23,600 nucleotides of DNA from an uncultured Sutterella sp. (GTDB lineage Bacteria > Pseudomonadota > Gammaproteobacteria > Burkholderiales > Burkholderiaceae_F). This document shows, piece after piece, positions 12,473 to 19,115 of this stretch. Each line of letters begins with the position of its first letter. Position 1 is the first letter of the stretch. The stretch is taken from the NCBI GenBank assembly GCA_900770335.1, contig CAAGKD010000137.1:1-23600 (forward strand), in the 5' to 3' direction. The translations under genes were made by a program, and so were the position numbers. The notes below the pieces were generated by a model. The model did not search any database. It was not told the origin of the DNA and was given only the letters and a program-made list of their open reading frames with translations.

Positions 12473-13099
12473 ATGGCACGATATCTCGGTCCCAAGCTCA
12501 AGCTTTCGCGTCGCGAAGGCATTGACCTGAATCTGAAGAGCGCCCGTCGTTCGTTTGAGTCCAAAGTCAAGGACGTCGGCTCCAAGCCGGGCCAGCACGG
12601 CAAGATCTCCGGAGCCCGCATGTCCGACTATGGCAACCAGATGCGTGAAACGCAGAAGGCCAAGCGCATGTACGGCGTTCTCGAGCGGCAGTTCCGCCGC
12701 TATTTCGCTGAGGCTGCCCGCCAGCGCGGCAACACCGGCGAAAAGCTCCTCCAGCTCCTTGAGAGCCGCCTTGACAACGTCGTCTACCGCATGGGCTTCG
12801 GCTCGACGCGCGCGGAAGCCCGCCAGCTCGTCAGCCACGGCGCCATCGAGGTCAACGGCCGCAAGGTGAACATCCCCTCCTACTCCGTCCGCGCCGGCGA
12901 CGTGATCGCCGTCCGCGAGAAGGCCCAGAAGCAGGTCCGCATCGCCGAGGCGCTCGATCTCGCGCAGCAGAACGGCTTCCCGGCCTGGGTTGAGGTGGAT
13001 GCCAAGAAGTTCACCGGCACCTTCAAGAGCCTTCCGGCCCGCGACGAAGTCGCTCCGGAAATCAACGAAGCGCTCATCATCGAACGCTACTCCCGCTGA
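12473..13099 (+). CDS. rpsD: 30S ribosomal protein S4
   Basis: The 208-residue S4 (E. coli 206) initiates 30S assembly by binding the 5' domain of 16S rRNA and represses the alpha operon in E. coli. MARYLGPKLKLSRREGIDL, KPGQHGKISGARMSDYGNQM and the S4 RNA-binding domain from about residue 98 (RLDNVVYRMGFGSTRAEARQ, then GAIEVNGRKVNIPSYSV) are clear. It contains no cysteine, so it is the zinc-free form. A strong hairpin terminator at 13179-13211 follows. Confidence 0.98.
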   Translation: MARYLGPKLKLSRREGIDLNLKSARRSFESKVKDVGSKPGQHGKISGARMSDYGNQMRETQKAKRMYGVLERQFRRYFAEAARQRGNTGEKLLQLLESRLDNVVYRMGFGSTRAEARQLVSHGAIEVNGRKVNIPSYSVRAGDVIAVREKAQKQVRIAEALDLAQQNGFPAWVEVDAKKFTGTFKSLPARDEVAPEINEALIIERYSR

Positions 13100-13178
13100 T
13101 CTGGGAGGATCCTCAGGGCGCCCGGCTCCGCTTCCGGGACCGGCGCTCTCCGGGTCGAAAGATCGATGCACACACGGC

Positions 13179-13211
13179 GAAAACGCGGCTCCCGCAAAGG
13201 GCCGCGTTTTC
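13179..13211 (+). terminator. Hairpin terminator after rpsD
   Basis: GAAAACGCGGC (13179-13189) is the exact reverse complement of 13201-13211, an 11-bp stem with an 11-base loop. The right arm ends in TTTTC and is followed by TTCTT, giving a U-rich tail. The A-rich left arm means it may also act on minus-strand transcripts. It separates rpsD from rpoA, so rpoA is probably transcribed in part from its own promoter. Confidence 0.75.
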
Positions 13212-13292
13212 TTCTTCCCGGACTTCCGGGAGGGAATGCAGCGCGGGGCGCTTCCCCTCAAGGCCTTTCGGCGAGTCGGGGAGCCTCCCGCG

Positions 13293-13308
13293 GTGCATTA
13301 GAATGCAC
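13293..13308 (+). promoter_or_regulatory. Possible rpoA promoter -10 in a perfect palindrome
   Basis: GTGCAT and ATGCAC flank TAGA, a perfect 6-bp inverted repeat, and TAGAAT (13299-13304) is a good -10. The -35 region 17 bases upstream (TCGGGG) is poor, so the promoter is weak or needs an activator, or is not real. The predicted start near 13311 would leave a leader of about 110 nt. That leader can form GCCGCGC (13321-13327) / GCGCGGC (13351-13357). Confidence 0.4.
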
Positions 13309-13420
13309 GCGTCATGCCCGGCCGCGCCCCGACTCAAGGGGAAGAGCGGCGCGCGGCGATCCTTTCAGCCTTATCGGTGTAACGAGCCGAGGGTATTGAA
13401 CACAAAGGAACTCCCAAGAG

Positions 13421-14440
13421 ATGGCTAACACAGCTCTCCTCAAGCCCACCAGCGTCAACGTCGACGTTGATCCGCAGAACCCCAACAAGGCCGTCATCAC
13501 GCTCGAGCCGTTCGAGCGCGGCTACGGCCACACGCTCGGCAATGCGCTTCGCCGCATCCTGCTCGCCTCGATGGTCGGCTTCGCTCCGACGGAGGCCCAG
13601 ATCACGGGCATCGTCCACGAGTACTCCCAGATCGACGGCGTGCTCGAAGACGTCGTTGACATCCTCCTCAACCTCAAGGGCGTCGTCTTCAAGCTCGAGA
13701 AGCGCGACGAGGTCACGATCATGCTGCGCAAGGACGGCGAGGGCGTCGTCACCGCCGCCGACTTTGACCTGCCGCACGACGTCACGGTGCTCAATCCCGA
13801 TCACGTGATCGCCCACCTCTCCGGCGGCCGTCTCGAGATGCAAGTCAAGATCGAGAAGGGCCGCGGCTACCAGCCCGGCGACGTCCGCGGCTTCCGCGAC
13901 GATTACTCGAAGAGCACCATCGGCCGCATCATCATGGACGCGTCCTTCTCCCCGATCCGCCGCGTCGCCTACCAGGTGATGGCCGCCCGCGTCGCCCAGC
14001 GCACGGACCTCGACAAGCTCGAGATGACCATCGAGACCAACGGCGCCATCGGCCCCGAGGAGGCCCTGCGCGAGTCCGTCCGGATCCTCCAGGACCAGCT
14101 CGCCATCTTCGGCTCCATCCATCCCGAGGACAACGCCGAGCCCAAGGCCGACGCCGCCGCCCTCAACCCGCCGCCGCTCGATCCGATCCTGCTCCGCCCG
14201 GTCGACGACCTCGAGCTCACGGTCCGCTCCGCGAACTGCCTCAAGGCCGAGAGCATCTACTTCATCGGCGACCTCATCCAGCGCACCGAGAACGAGCTGC
14301 TCAAGACGCCGAACCTCGGCCGCAAGTCGCTCAACGAGATCAAGGAGGTCCTCGCGGCCCACGGTCTCACGCTCGGCTCCAAGCTCGAGAACTGGCCGCC
14401 CGCCGGCGCCGCTGGCACGTCCGGCCTCACGGACCGATAA
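13421..14440 (+). CDS. rpoA: DNA-directed RNA polymerase alpha subunit
   Basis: The 339-residue alpha subunit (E. coli 329) nucleates RNA polymerase assembly. The N-terminal domain holds FERGYGHTLGNALRRILLAS (residues 31-50). After a linker (about 235-250) the C-terminal domain has the DNA- and activator-contacting segment RPVDDLELTVRSANCLKAES, with Arg269, Asn272 and Lys275 corresponding to E. coli R265, N268 and K271. KTPNLGRKSLNEIKEVLA and LENWPPA complete the domain. It follows a terminator and a possible promoter, so it may be partly uncoupled from the r-protein genes. Confidence 0.98.
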   Translation: MANTALLKPTSVNVDVDPQNPNKAVITLEPFERGYGHTLGNALRRILLASMVGFAPTEAQITGIVHEYSQIDGVLEDVVDILLNLKGVVFKLEKRDEVTIMLRKDGEGVVTAADFDLPHDVTVLNPDHVIAHLSGGRLEMQVKIEKGRGYQPGDVRGFRDDYSKSTIGRIIMDASFSPIRRVAYQVMAARVAQRTDLDKLEMTIETNGAIGPEEALRESVRILQDQLAIFGSIHPEDNAEPKADAAALNPPPLDPILLRPVDDLELTVRSANCLKAESIYFIGDLIQRTENELLKTPNLGRKSLNEIKEVLAAHGLTLGSKLENWPPAGAAGTSGLTDR

Positions 14441-14456
14441 TTCCGCCCCCTGAGGG

Positions 14457-14486
14457 TTGAATGCGAAAGGCGCGATGCTCTAAAAT
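14457..14486 (+). promoter_or_regulatory. Probable rplQ promoter
   Basis: TTGAAT (14457-14462) and TAAAAT (14481-14486) are separated by 18 bases. The spacer contains the left arm of the perfect hairpin at 14464-14497, and the -10 runs from the loop into the first base of the right arm. The expected start is near 14493, leaving about 175 nt of leader. The arrangement copies that of the rpsJ promoter although the arm sequences differ. Confidence 0.6.
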
Positions 14487-14500
14487 CGCGCCTTTCGTTC
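14464..14500 (+). terminator. 12-bp hairpin terminator for rpoA, overlapping the rplQ promoter
   Basis: CGAAAGGCGCGA (14464-14475) pairs exactly with 14486-14497 around a 10-base loop. It starts 24 bases after the rpoA stop and is followed by TTCATTTC, a moderate U tract. The CGAAAGG...CCTTTCG arms are of the kind often seen in intrinsic terminators. The loop holds most of the -10 of the rplQ promoter. Confidence 0.65.
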
Positions 14501-14669
14501 ATTTCGGGACCCGCTTCCGGGCCCCGGGCGAACATCGCGCCGACGTCTCACCCGACCGCTTCACTTTGCCATTCCGAGTGAGGATAGAAGATGACGGGGG
14601 GCGCGCGGCGAACCGCCTTTCCACTCCCGGAGAGGGCGGCGATCCAATAGATTCAAAGGAAACACGAAA
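14493..14669 (+). promoter_or_regulatory. rplQ leader region
   Basis: No gene is seen between rpoA and rplQ. Apart from the promoter and terminator described, the region holds a hairpin CCGCCTTT (14613-14620) / GGAGAGGGCGG-type right arm (14632-14639, two G·U pairs) just upstream of the AAAGGAA ribosome binding site. A leader of this length is unexpected, since E. coli rplQ follows rpoA closely. Its function is unknown. Confidence 0.4.
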
Positions 14670-15074
14670 ATGCGTCATCGCAACGGCTATCGCAAGCTCA
14701 ACCGCACCTCCGCTCATCGTCTCTCGATGCTGCGCAACATGGCCTGCTCGCTCATCACGCACGAGGCCATCCGCACGACCCTTCCGAAGGCCAAGGAGCT
14801 GCGCCGCGTCGTCGAGCCCCTGATCACGCTCGCCAAGGAGCCGACGGTCGCCAACAAGCGCCTCGCCTTCAACCGCCTGCGCGACCGTGACGTCGTCGTC
14901 AAGCTCTTCAACGACGTCGCCCCGCGCTTCGCCACCCGCCAGGGCGGCTACACCCGCATCCTCAAGATGGGCTTCCGTGCCGGCGACAACGCCCCGATGG
15001 CCTACATGGAGCTCGTCGAGCGCGCCGCTCAGGTCGAGGAAGTCGCTCCCGCCGAGGAAGCCAAGGCTGAGTAA
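14670..15074 (+). CDS. rplQ: 50S ribosomal protein L17
   Basis: The 134-residue L17 (E. coli 127) lies near the tunnel exit. MRHRNGYRKLNRTSAHRLSM, then LITHEAIRTTLPKAKELRRV and RQGGYTRILKMGFRAGDNAP are diagnostic. It ends in a short acidic tail (EEVAPAEEAKAE) that accounts for the extra length. AAGGAA lies before the ATG. It has its own predicted promoter and is followed by hairpins at 15088-15106 and 15122-15156. Confidence 0.97.
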   Translation: MRHRNGYRKLNRTSAHRLSMLRNMACSLITHEAIRTTLPKAKELRRVVEPLITLAKEPTVANKRLAFNRLRDRDVVVKLFNDVAPRFATRQGGYTRILKMGFRAGDNAPMAYMELVERAAQVEEVAPAEEAKAE

Positions 15075-15087
15075 TCTCTCCTCCACG

Positions 15088-15106
15088 GGGAGGCTCCGTG
15101 CCTCCC
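15088..15106 (+). other. Hairpin in the rplQ-hslR gap
   Basis: GGGAGGC (15088-15094) pairs exactly with GCCTCCC (15100-15106) around TCCGT. It competes with two other pairings that share bases: CCTCC (15080-15084) / GGAGG (15089-15093) and CACGG (15084-15088) / CCGTG (15096-15100). No T tract follows. It may be part of the 3' end of the rplQ mRNA. Confidence 0.4.
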
Positions 15107-15121
15107 TCGGATGACAGCGAT

Positions 15122-15168
15122 AAGCCCGCTCTCCGCTTCGTGCGGTCGGCGGGCTTCGTGCATTTTGA
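15122..15168 (+). terminator. Candidate terminator after rplQ
   Basis: AAGCCCGC (15122-15129) pairs with GCGGGCTT (15149-15156), and inside the loop CCGC pairs with GCGG around TTCGT. ATTTT follows at 15162-15166, some 5 bases after the stem, so the U tract is displaced. It is the best candidate for the end of the rplQ transcript and lies 35 bases before hslR. Some readthrough into hslR is likely. Confidence 0.5.
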
Positions 15169-15191
15169 GAAGTCTTTTTTCGGGGACCATC

Positions 15192-15575
15192 ATGGACAGC
15201 ATGCGCATCGACAAGTGGCTCTGGGCCGCGCGCTTCTTCAAGACGCGCTCGATCGCCCAGGACGAGGTGAGCCTCGGGCGCGTCCTCATCGGAGGCGCCC
15301 GCGCCAAGCCCTCGCGCGACGTGCGGGTCGGCGACCGCCTCGAGATCCATCGCGGCGAGGAGGTCTTCACGGTCTATGTCGAGGCGCTCAGCAGCGCCCG
15401 CGGCCCCGCGGCCGAGGCGCAGAAGCTCTACCGCGAGACCGAGGAGAGCCGAGTCGCCCGCGAGGCGAGGAAGGCCGCCGCGAAGATCGCCTTCGAGCCC
15501 TCGACGACGATCCGCCAGGGGCGACCCACGAAGCGCGAGGGGCGCGAGCTTCGCCGCTTCAAGGAGAGCTTCTGA
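15192..15575 (+). CDS. hslR: Heat shock protein 15 homologue (S4-domain RNA-binding protein)
   Basis: This 127-residue protein starts MDSMRIDKWLWAARFFKTRS, the opening of the S4 RNA-binding domain in Hsp15, and continues with VLIGGARAKPSRDVRVGDRL. The charged C-terminal region RQGRPTKREGRELRRFKESF also matches E. coli Hsp15 (133 residues). Hsp15 binds stalled 50S subunits carrying a nascent chain with tRNA and helps recycle them. The start at 15192 is chosen because MRIDKW follows it; 15201 is a possible second start. The Shine-Dalgarno is weak (GGGGA). It ends 19 bases before a strong bidirectional hairpin. Confidence 0.9.
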   Translation: MDSMRIDKWLWAARFFKTRSIAQDEVSLGRVLIGGARAKPSRDVRVGDRLEIHRGEEVFTVYVEALSSARGPAAEAQKLYRETEESRVAREARKAAAKIAFEPSTTIRQGRPTKREGRELRRFKESF

Positions 15576-15594
15576 CGGACAGGACTGACTTCAA

Positions 15595-15635
15595 GCGAAA
15601 GGCCCGCCCTCATGACTGAGGAGCGGGCCTTTCGC
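15595..15635. terminator. Bidirectional terminator between hslR and hemB
   Basis: GCGAAAGGCCCGC (15595-15607) pairs exactly with 15623-15635. The loop pairs further, CCTCA (15608-15612) with TGAGG (15617-15621), leaving TGAC at the tip and one bulged A, about 18 bp in all. AAAGG / CCTTT arms make the U-rich end on either strand. It serves convergent hslR (plus) and hemB (minus). Confidence 0.8.
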
Positions 15636-15648
15636 CTCTTCGCGCAAC

Positions 15649-15675
15649 GCCGTCCGGCCGCCCTGCGGGCGGACG
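15649..15675 (-). other. Second hairpin downstream of hemB
   Basis: CGCCGT (15649-15654) pairs with ACGGCG (15673-15678), and CCGCCC with GGGCGG around TGC, with CCGG bulged on one side. It lies between the hemB stop and the bidirectional terminator. No T tract follows on either strand. It may add to 3' end stability of the hemB mRNA. Confidence 0.4.
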
Positions 15676-15693
15676 GCGCTCATGCGGAGAAAA

Positions 15694-16716
15694 TTAGTAG
15701 CGCCAGCCTTCCTTGAGCCAGCGTGCGACGTCAAGGGCGCAGTACGTGAGGATGCCGTCCGCGCCGGCGCGCTTGAAGCAGATCATCGTCTCCATCGTGA
15801 TTTTCTTCTCGTCGATAGCGCCCGCGGCGGCCGCGAACTTGATCATCGCGTACTCGCCCGAGACGTGGTAGGCGAAGGTCGGCGCGCCGAACTCCTGCTT
15901 GACGCGCCAGAGCACGTCGAGGTACGGCACGCCCGGCTTGACCATGACCATGTCCGCGCCCTCGGCGAGGTCAAGGCCCACCTCCCAGAGCGCCTCGTTG
16001 CTGTTCGCAGGGTCCTGTTGGTAGACGGCCTTGTTGGAGCGCCCGAGGTTTGAGGCCGAGCCCACGGCGTCGCGGAAGGGGCCGTAGTAGCACGAGGCGT
16101 ACTTGGCCGAGTAGGCCATGATGCGCGTGTGGATGAGCCCCTCGGCTTCGAGCGCCTTGCGGATCACGCCGATGCGGCCGTCCATCATGTCGGACGGGGC
16201 GACGACGTCGGCGCCGGCCTTGGCCTGGGCCATCACCTGGCGCACGAGCATCTCGATCGTCTCGTCGTTGAGGATGTAGCCCGTCTCGTCGATGAGGCCG
16301 TCCTGGCCGTGCGTCGTGTACGGGTCGAGCGCGACGTCGCACATGACGCCGAGCTCGGGATAGGCGGCCTTGAGAGCCTTGACGGCGCGCGGGATGAGGC
16401 CGTCGGGATTGGCGGCCTCGCGGCCGTCCGGGGTCTTGAGCGCGTCCTCGATGTGCGGGAAGAGCGCGAGCATCGGGATGCCGAGCTCGACGCACTCGCC
16501 GGCGACCTTGAGGAGCTCGTCGATCGAGAGGCGCTCGACGCCGGGCATGCTCGGGACGGGATCGCGGCGCTTCTCGCCCTCCTGCACGAAGACCGGCAGG
16601 ATGAGGTCGTTCGGGGTGATCACGTTCTCGCGCATCAGGCGGCGGGAGAAGTCGTCGTGGCGCATGCGGCGCATGCGCACCATCGGATAGGCACCAAGGG
16701 TCTGCATTTGTTTCAT
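15694..16716 (-). CDS. hemB: Delta-aminolevulinic acid dehydratase (porphobilinogen synthase)
   Basis: The 340-residue enzyme joins two 5-aminolevulinate molecules into porphobilinogen in haem synthesis. Catalytic Lys205 (AYSAKYASCYYGPFRDA) and the Schiff-base Lys260 (MVMVKPGVPYLD) are present. The metal site reads DVALDPYTTHGQDG (residues 127-140), with Asp131 and Asp139 where zinc-type enzymes such as E. coli have cysteines, so this is the magnesium-type form, as known from Pseudomonas. The ATG at 16716 overlaps the engB stop (TAATG). Another ATG at 16707 fits the GAGAGG spacing about equally, so the start is uncertain by three residues. It is cotranscribed with engB. Confidence 0.95.
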   Translation of the reverse strand: MKQMQTLGAYPMVRMRRMRHDDFSRRLMRENVITPNDLILPVFVQEGEKRRDPVPSMPGVERLSIDELLKVAGECVELGIPMLALFPHIEDALKTPDGREAANPDGLIPRAVKALKAAYPELGVMCDVALDPYTTHGQDGLIDETGYILNDETIEMLVRQVMAQAKAGADVVAPSDMMDGRIGVIRKALEAEGLIHTRIMAYSAKYASCYYGPFRDAVGSASNLGRSNKAVYQQDPANSNEALWEVGLDLAEGADMVMVKPGVPYLDVLWRVKQEFGAPTFAYHVSGEYAMIKFAAAAGAIDEKKITMETMICFKRAGADGILTYCALDVARWLKEGWRY

Positions 16717-17438
16717 TACCTCTCGTTGGGCCCGGAGGCTTCGCTTCGGGCGGATTCTGTGGATTCGGGGCGGGCCTCCTCGGCGGGCGCCTGCTGCGGG
16801 GCCTCGGCCGGGATGAGCCAGGACTCGAGCGTGCGTGCAAGCTCGTCGACGCCCTCGCGCTTGAGGCCCGAGAAATACTGCACGGTGACGCGGCCGCCGA
16901 AGGCGGCTGCGCGCTCCATGACCTTCCTCATCGTCGCGCGGCGCTCCATGTTCTTGATCTGGTCGCACTTGTTGAGGAGCCAGAGCATCCTCACCTCCGG
17001 ACGGCCCCGCATGAACTCGATGAGCCACTCGTCGGTGGGCATGAAGGGGCGCCGGGCGTCCATCACGATGACAAGGCCCGCGAGCTGGCGGCGCTGGGCG
17101 ATGTAGCCGCCCACGAGGTCGGACCAGGAGCCGCGCACGGTCTCGGTCGTCTTCGCGAAGCCGTAGCCCGGAAGGTCGACCAAGCGTCCGACGATCTCCC
17201 GCTCGCCCGCGCCGCCGCTCGGGGCCTTCCTCGAGAGCTCGAAGAAGTTGATGAGCTGCGTGCGGCCAGGCGTCTTCGAGGCGAAGGCGAGGCGGGTCTT
17301 CCGCGTGAGGACGTTGATGGTCGTGGACTTGCCGGCGTTGGAGCGGCCGGCGAAGGCGATCTCGGGTTCGATGTCGGTCGGCAGGCCCGAAAGCCTGGCG
17401 GCGGAGATCTGAAAGCGTGCGGAATCAAAGAGGCTCAC
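16716..17438 (-). CDS. engB: Ribosome biogenesis GTPase (YihA/YsxC family)
   Basis: The 240-residue GTPase is needed for 50S assembly in the species studied. Its G motifs are in order: G1 GRSNAGKST (31-39), G2 TPGRTQLINFF (56-66), G3 DLPGYGF (88-94), G4 NKCD (156-159), G5 SGLK (190-193). After about residue 210 there is an Ala/Glu/Pro/Ser-rich tail of 30 residues not needed for the fold. The start is a GTG at 17438 without a clear Shine-Dalgarno, but the distance to G1 fits the family. The stop overlaps the hemB start by one base. A possible -10 lies at 17482-17477. Confidence 0.95.
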   Translation of the reverse strand: MSLFDSARFQISAARLSGLPTDIEPEIAFAGRSNAGKSTTINVLTRKTRLAFASKTPGRTQLINFFELSRKAPSGGAGEREIVGRLVDLPGYGFAKTTETVRGSWSDLVGGYIAQRRQLAGLVIVMDARRPFMPTDEWLIEFMRGRPEVRMLWLLNKCDQIKNMERRATMRKVMERAAAFGGRVTVQYFSGLKREGVDELARTLESWLIPAEAPQQAPAEEARPESTESARSEASGPNER

Positions 17439-17469
17439 GGGAATGTCCGGAGAAAAGGGAGGGAATCTC

Positions 17470-17497
17470 AGGCGCCATTATCCTAAGAGAGGCGCCT
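17470..17497 (-). promoter_or_regulatory. Possible engB promoter between inverted repeats
   Basis: On the minus strand GATAAT (17482-17477) is a good -10, one base off consensus. AGGCGCC and GGCGCCT (plus-strand 17470-17476 and 17491-17497) are exact reverse complements and bracket it, with the -10 at the 3' end of the 14-base loop. I find no good -35 at 16-18 bases (GGCAAG is the nearest). It starts the engB-hemB unit downstream of the guaC terminator. Confidence 0.45.
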
Positions 17498-17516
17498 TAC
17501 TTGCCGGTTAATCGCC

Positions 17517-17551
17517 AAGCGCCCGGAGCGAACGGCTCGCTCCGGGCGCTT
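17517..17551 (-). terminator. Hairpin terminator after guaC
   Basis: Plus-strand 17517-17531 and 17537-17551 are exact reverse complements: a 15-bp stem (AAGCGCCCGG...CCGGGCGCTT) with a 5-base loop. On the minus strand it lies 53 bases beyond the guaC stop. The stem ends in TT but the tract after it is GGCGATTAACC, so U content is low. The length and perfection of the stem suggest a strong structure even so. Confidence 0.6.
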
Positions 17552-17603
17552 CGGGGTCGTCTCGCGGCCTGCGCCCGGCGGCCGCGCGGTCGATCGGGAG
17601 GCG

Positions 17604-18650
17604 TCAGAGGCTCTTGCCGTAGATGTCGTTCGTCTGCATCGAGGTGCGGATGAAGGTCGTGCGCATCGTGAGCTCCTTGAGGCGCTTCGCGCCCACGTAC
17701 GTGCACGCCGAGCGCACGCCGCCGAGGATCCCCTGGACAGTGTCCTCGACCGGACCGCGGCTGGGCAGAAGCACGGACTTGCCTTCGGCCGCGCGGTACT
17801 TCGCGACGCCGCCCGCGTACTTGTCCATCGCGTCCTTGCTGCTCATGCCGTAGAAGCGCTTGAAGCGCTTCCCGTCGATCTCGACGGTTTCGCCGGCGGC
17901 CTCGTCGTGGCCGGCGAGCATGCCGCCGAGCATCACGAAGTCGGCGCCGCCGCCGAAGGCCTTGGCGATGTCGCCCGGGACGGTGCAGCCGCCGTCGGCG
18001 CAGATGCGGCCGCCCAGGCCGTGCGCGGCGTCCGCGCACTCGATGATCGCGGAGAGCTGCGGGTAGCCCACGCCCGTCATCTTGCGGGTGGTGCACACCG
18101 AGCCCGGCCCGATGCCGACCTTGATGATGTCGGCGCCCGCGAGGATGAGCTCCTCGGCCATGTCGCCCGTCACGACGTTGCCCGCCATGATGACGTAGTC
18201 GCGGCAGTGCTCGCGGGCCTTCTTCACGAAGGCGACGAAGGCCTCGGTGTAGCCGTTGGCGACGTCGATGCAGAGGTACTCGATCGCACCCTTGGGGGCC
18301 TTGGCCTCGACCGCGAGGAACTTCTCCCAGTCCGCATCCGAGATGCCGAGCGAGTAGAAGGCCGTGTGCTTGGCCTCGAGAGCGCTGAAGAAGGACACGT
18401 ACTCGTCAATCGAGTAGTGCTTGCACAGGGCTGTCGACATGCCGTGGCGGCCGAGCGCGCGGGCCATTTCGAAGGTGCCCGTCGTGTCCATGTTCGCCGC
18501 GATGATGGGAATGCCGTCGTACTTTACGGGCGAGTGGCGGAACTTGAACTCGCGCGTGATGTCCACCTGGCTGCGGCTCGTGAGGGTGGAGCGCTTCGGA
18601 CGGATCAGAACGTCCTTGAAGTCCAGGCGGATGGTGTTCTCGAGATGCAT
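17604..18650 (-). CDS. guaC: GMP reductase
   Basis: The 348-residue enzyme converts GMP to IMP with NADPH, returning guanine nucleotides to the adenine branch. It is a TIM-barrel relative of IMP dehydrogenase. The catalytic loop GIGPGSVCTTRKMTGVGYPQ has Cys186, and its wording is of the GMP-reductase type. IPIIAANMDTTGTFEMA (47-63), the GRICADGGCTVPGDIAKAFG segment (214-233) and the flap YGMSSKDAMDKYAGG fit. No CBS domains are inserted, which argues against IMP dehydrogenase. AAGGA 7 bases before the ATG fixes the start. It has a structured leader of about 140 nt. Confidence 0.95.
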   Translation of the reverse strand: MHLENTIRLDFKDVLIRPKRSTLTSRSQVDITREFKFRHSPVKYDGIPIIAANMDTTGTFEMARALGRHGMSTALCKHYSIDEYVSFFSALEAKHTAFYSLGISDADWEKFLAVEAKAPKGAIEYLCIDVANGYTEAFVAFVKKAREHCRDYVIMAGNVVTGDMAEELILAGADIIKVGIGPGSVCTTRKMTGVGYPQLSAIIECADAAHGLGGRICADGGCTVPGDIAKAFGGGADFVMLGGMLAGHDEAAGETVEIDGKRFKRFYGMSSKDAMDKYAGGVAKYRAAEGKSVLLPSRGPVEDTVQGILGGVRSACTYVGAKRLKELTMRTTFIRTSMQTNDIYGKSL

Positions 18651-18792
18651 CGCGGGTTCCTTTGGGTGAGGTTTGCGTAGGAAGAGAGAGGGCCTGCCGG
18701 CCTTCGGGCCGGCCAGGCGCGTCTTCGCGCGGCTCTGCTGGACCCGGACGCGAAAACGCCGGACTCGGGGAAGAAGCCCCGCATCCGGCGTT
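18651..18792 (-). promoter_or_regulatory. Structured leader of guaC
   Basis: On the minus strand the transcript predicted from the promoter at 18828-18798 begins at or beside a hairpin. AACGCCGGA (18792-18784) pairs exactly with TCCGGCGTT (18763-18755), with inner GGGG / CCCC, and TTTTC closes the 3' side. Two more follow: GCGCG (18730-18726) / CGCGC (18721-18717), and GCCGGCC (18713-18707) / GGCCGGC (18702-18696) with a tetraloop. The first could be an attenuator or a 5' stabiliser. No purine riboswitch core is recognised. Confidence 0.5.
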
Positions 18793-18797
18793 GATTG

Positions 18798-18828
18798 ATT
18801 GTACAGGGTCCTGGCGGCGGTTCGTCAA
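18798..18828 (-). promoter_or_regulatory. Probable guaC promoter
   Basis: On the minus strand TTGACG (18828-18823) and TACAAT (18803-18798) each differ from consensus at one base. The spacer is 19 bases, longer than ideal. The predicted start, near 18791, coincides with the first base of a hairpin. Confidence 0.6.
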
Positions 18829-19115
18829 GGCCGGGAAGGAAAACGGGCGGAAGCCTGGAAGCGCCCGCCCGAACCATGGCCTCCCGGCGATTGCTCACCT
18901 TCGGGCGCCTTCGTCAGCGCCTGCGGCCGCGGCCGGCCTTGCTCTCGAGCACGAGGCCGATTTCCAGCCAGGACGGATTGAGGACCGCCCGGATCTTCCG
19001 CCGGAAGCACAGTTTGCCAAGACGAATGCAAAGCGATCTTTTACGACAGGCATCGCTTTTGCGCCCGACGCCCGCTTGAGCGCCCGCTTCTCCTCCGAAC
19101 CGGAGCTGCCCGGAA
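18829..19115. other. Gap between lysA and guaC promoter, no gene recognised
   Basis: No credible coding sequence is seen. One minus-strand frame stays open from the lysA end to a stop at 18916-18914 and encodes a basic peptide (including CIRLGKLCFRRKIRAVLNPS), but it lacks an ATG, GTG or TTG at a sensible place. The only clear structure is the hairpin near 19028-19059. The region may hold the lysA 3' end or a decayed gene. Confidence 0.5.
19028..19060 (-). terminator. Candidate terminator after lysA
   Basis: AAAGCGAT (19030-19037) pairs with ATCGCTTT (19052-19059), with GC / GC pairs beyond a bulged T, around a 14-base loop. It lies 57 bases beyond the lysA stop on the minus strand. The 3' arm ends CTTT and is followed by GCATTCG, so the U tract is modest. 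It is equally T-rich on the plus strand. Confidence 0.45.

Noticed and set aside
15682..17106. Long plus-strand open frames opposite hemB and engB, and similar ones opposite guaC and lysA
   Set aside because: Each lies antisense to a gene with intact catalytic motifs and shows no motifs of its own; they are codon-bias shadows.
17604..18650. guaC gene as an IMP dehydrogenase
   Set aside because: It lacks the CBS insert, is of GMP-reductase length, and its catalytic loop reads GPGSVCTTRKMTGVGYPQ as in GMP reductases.
18914..19115. Small minus-strand gene encoding a basic peptide downstream of lysA
   Set aside because: No start codon is found at a sensible place and the peptide matches nothing I know. 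A decayed gene is possible but not supported.
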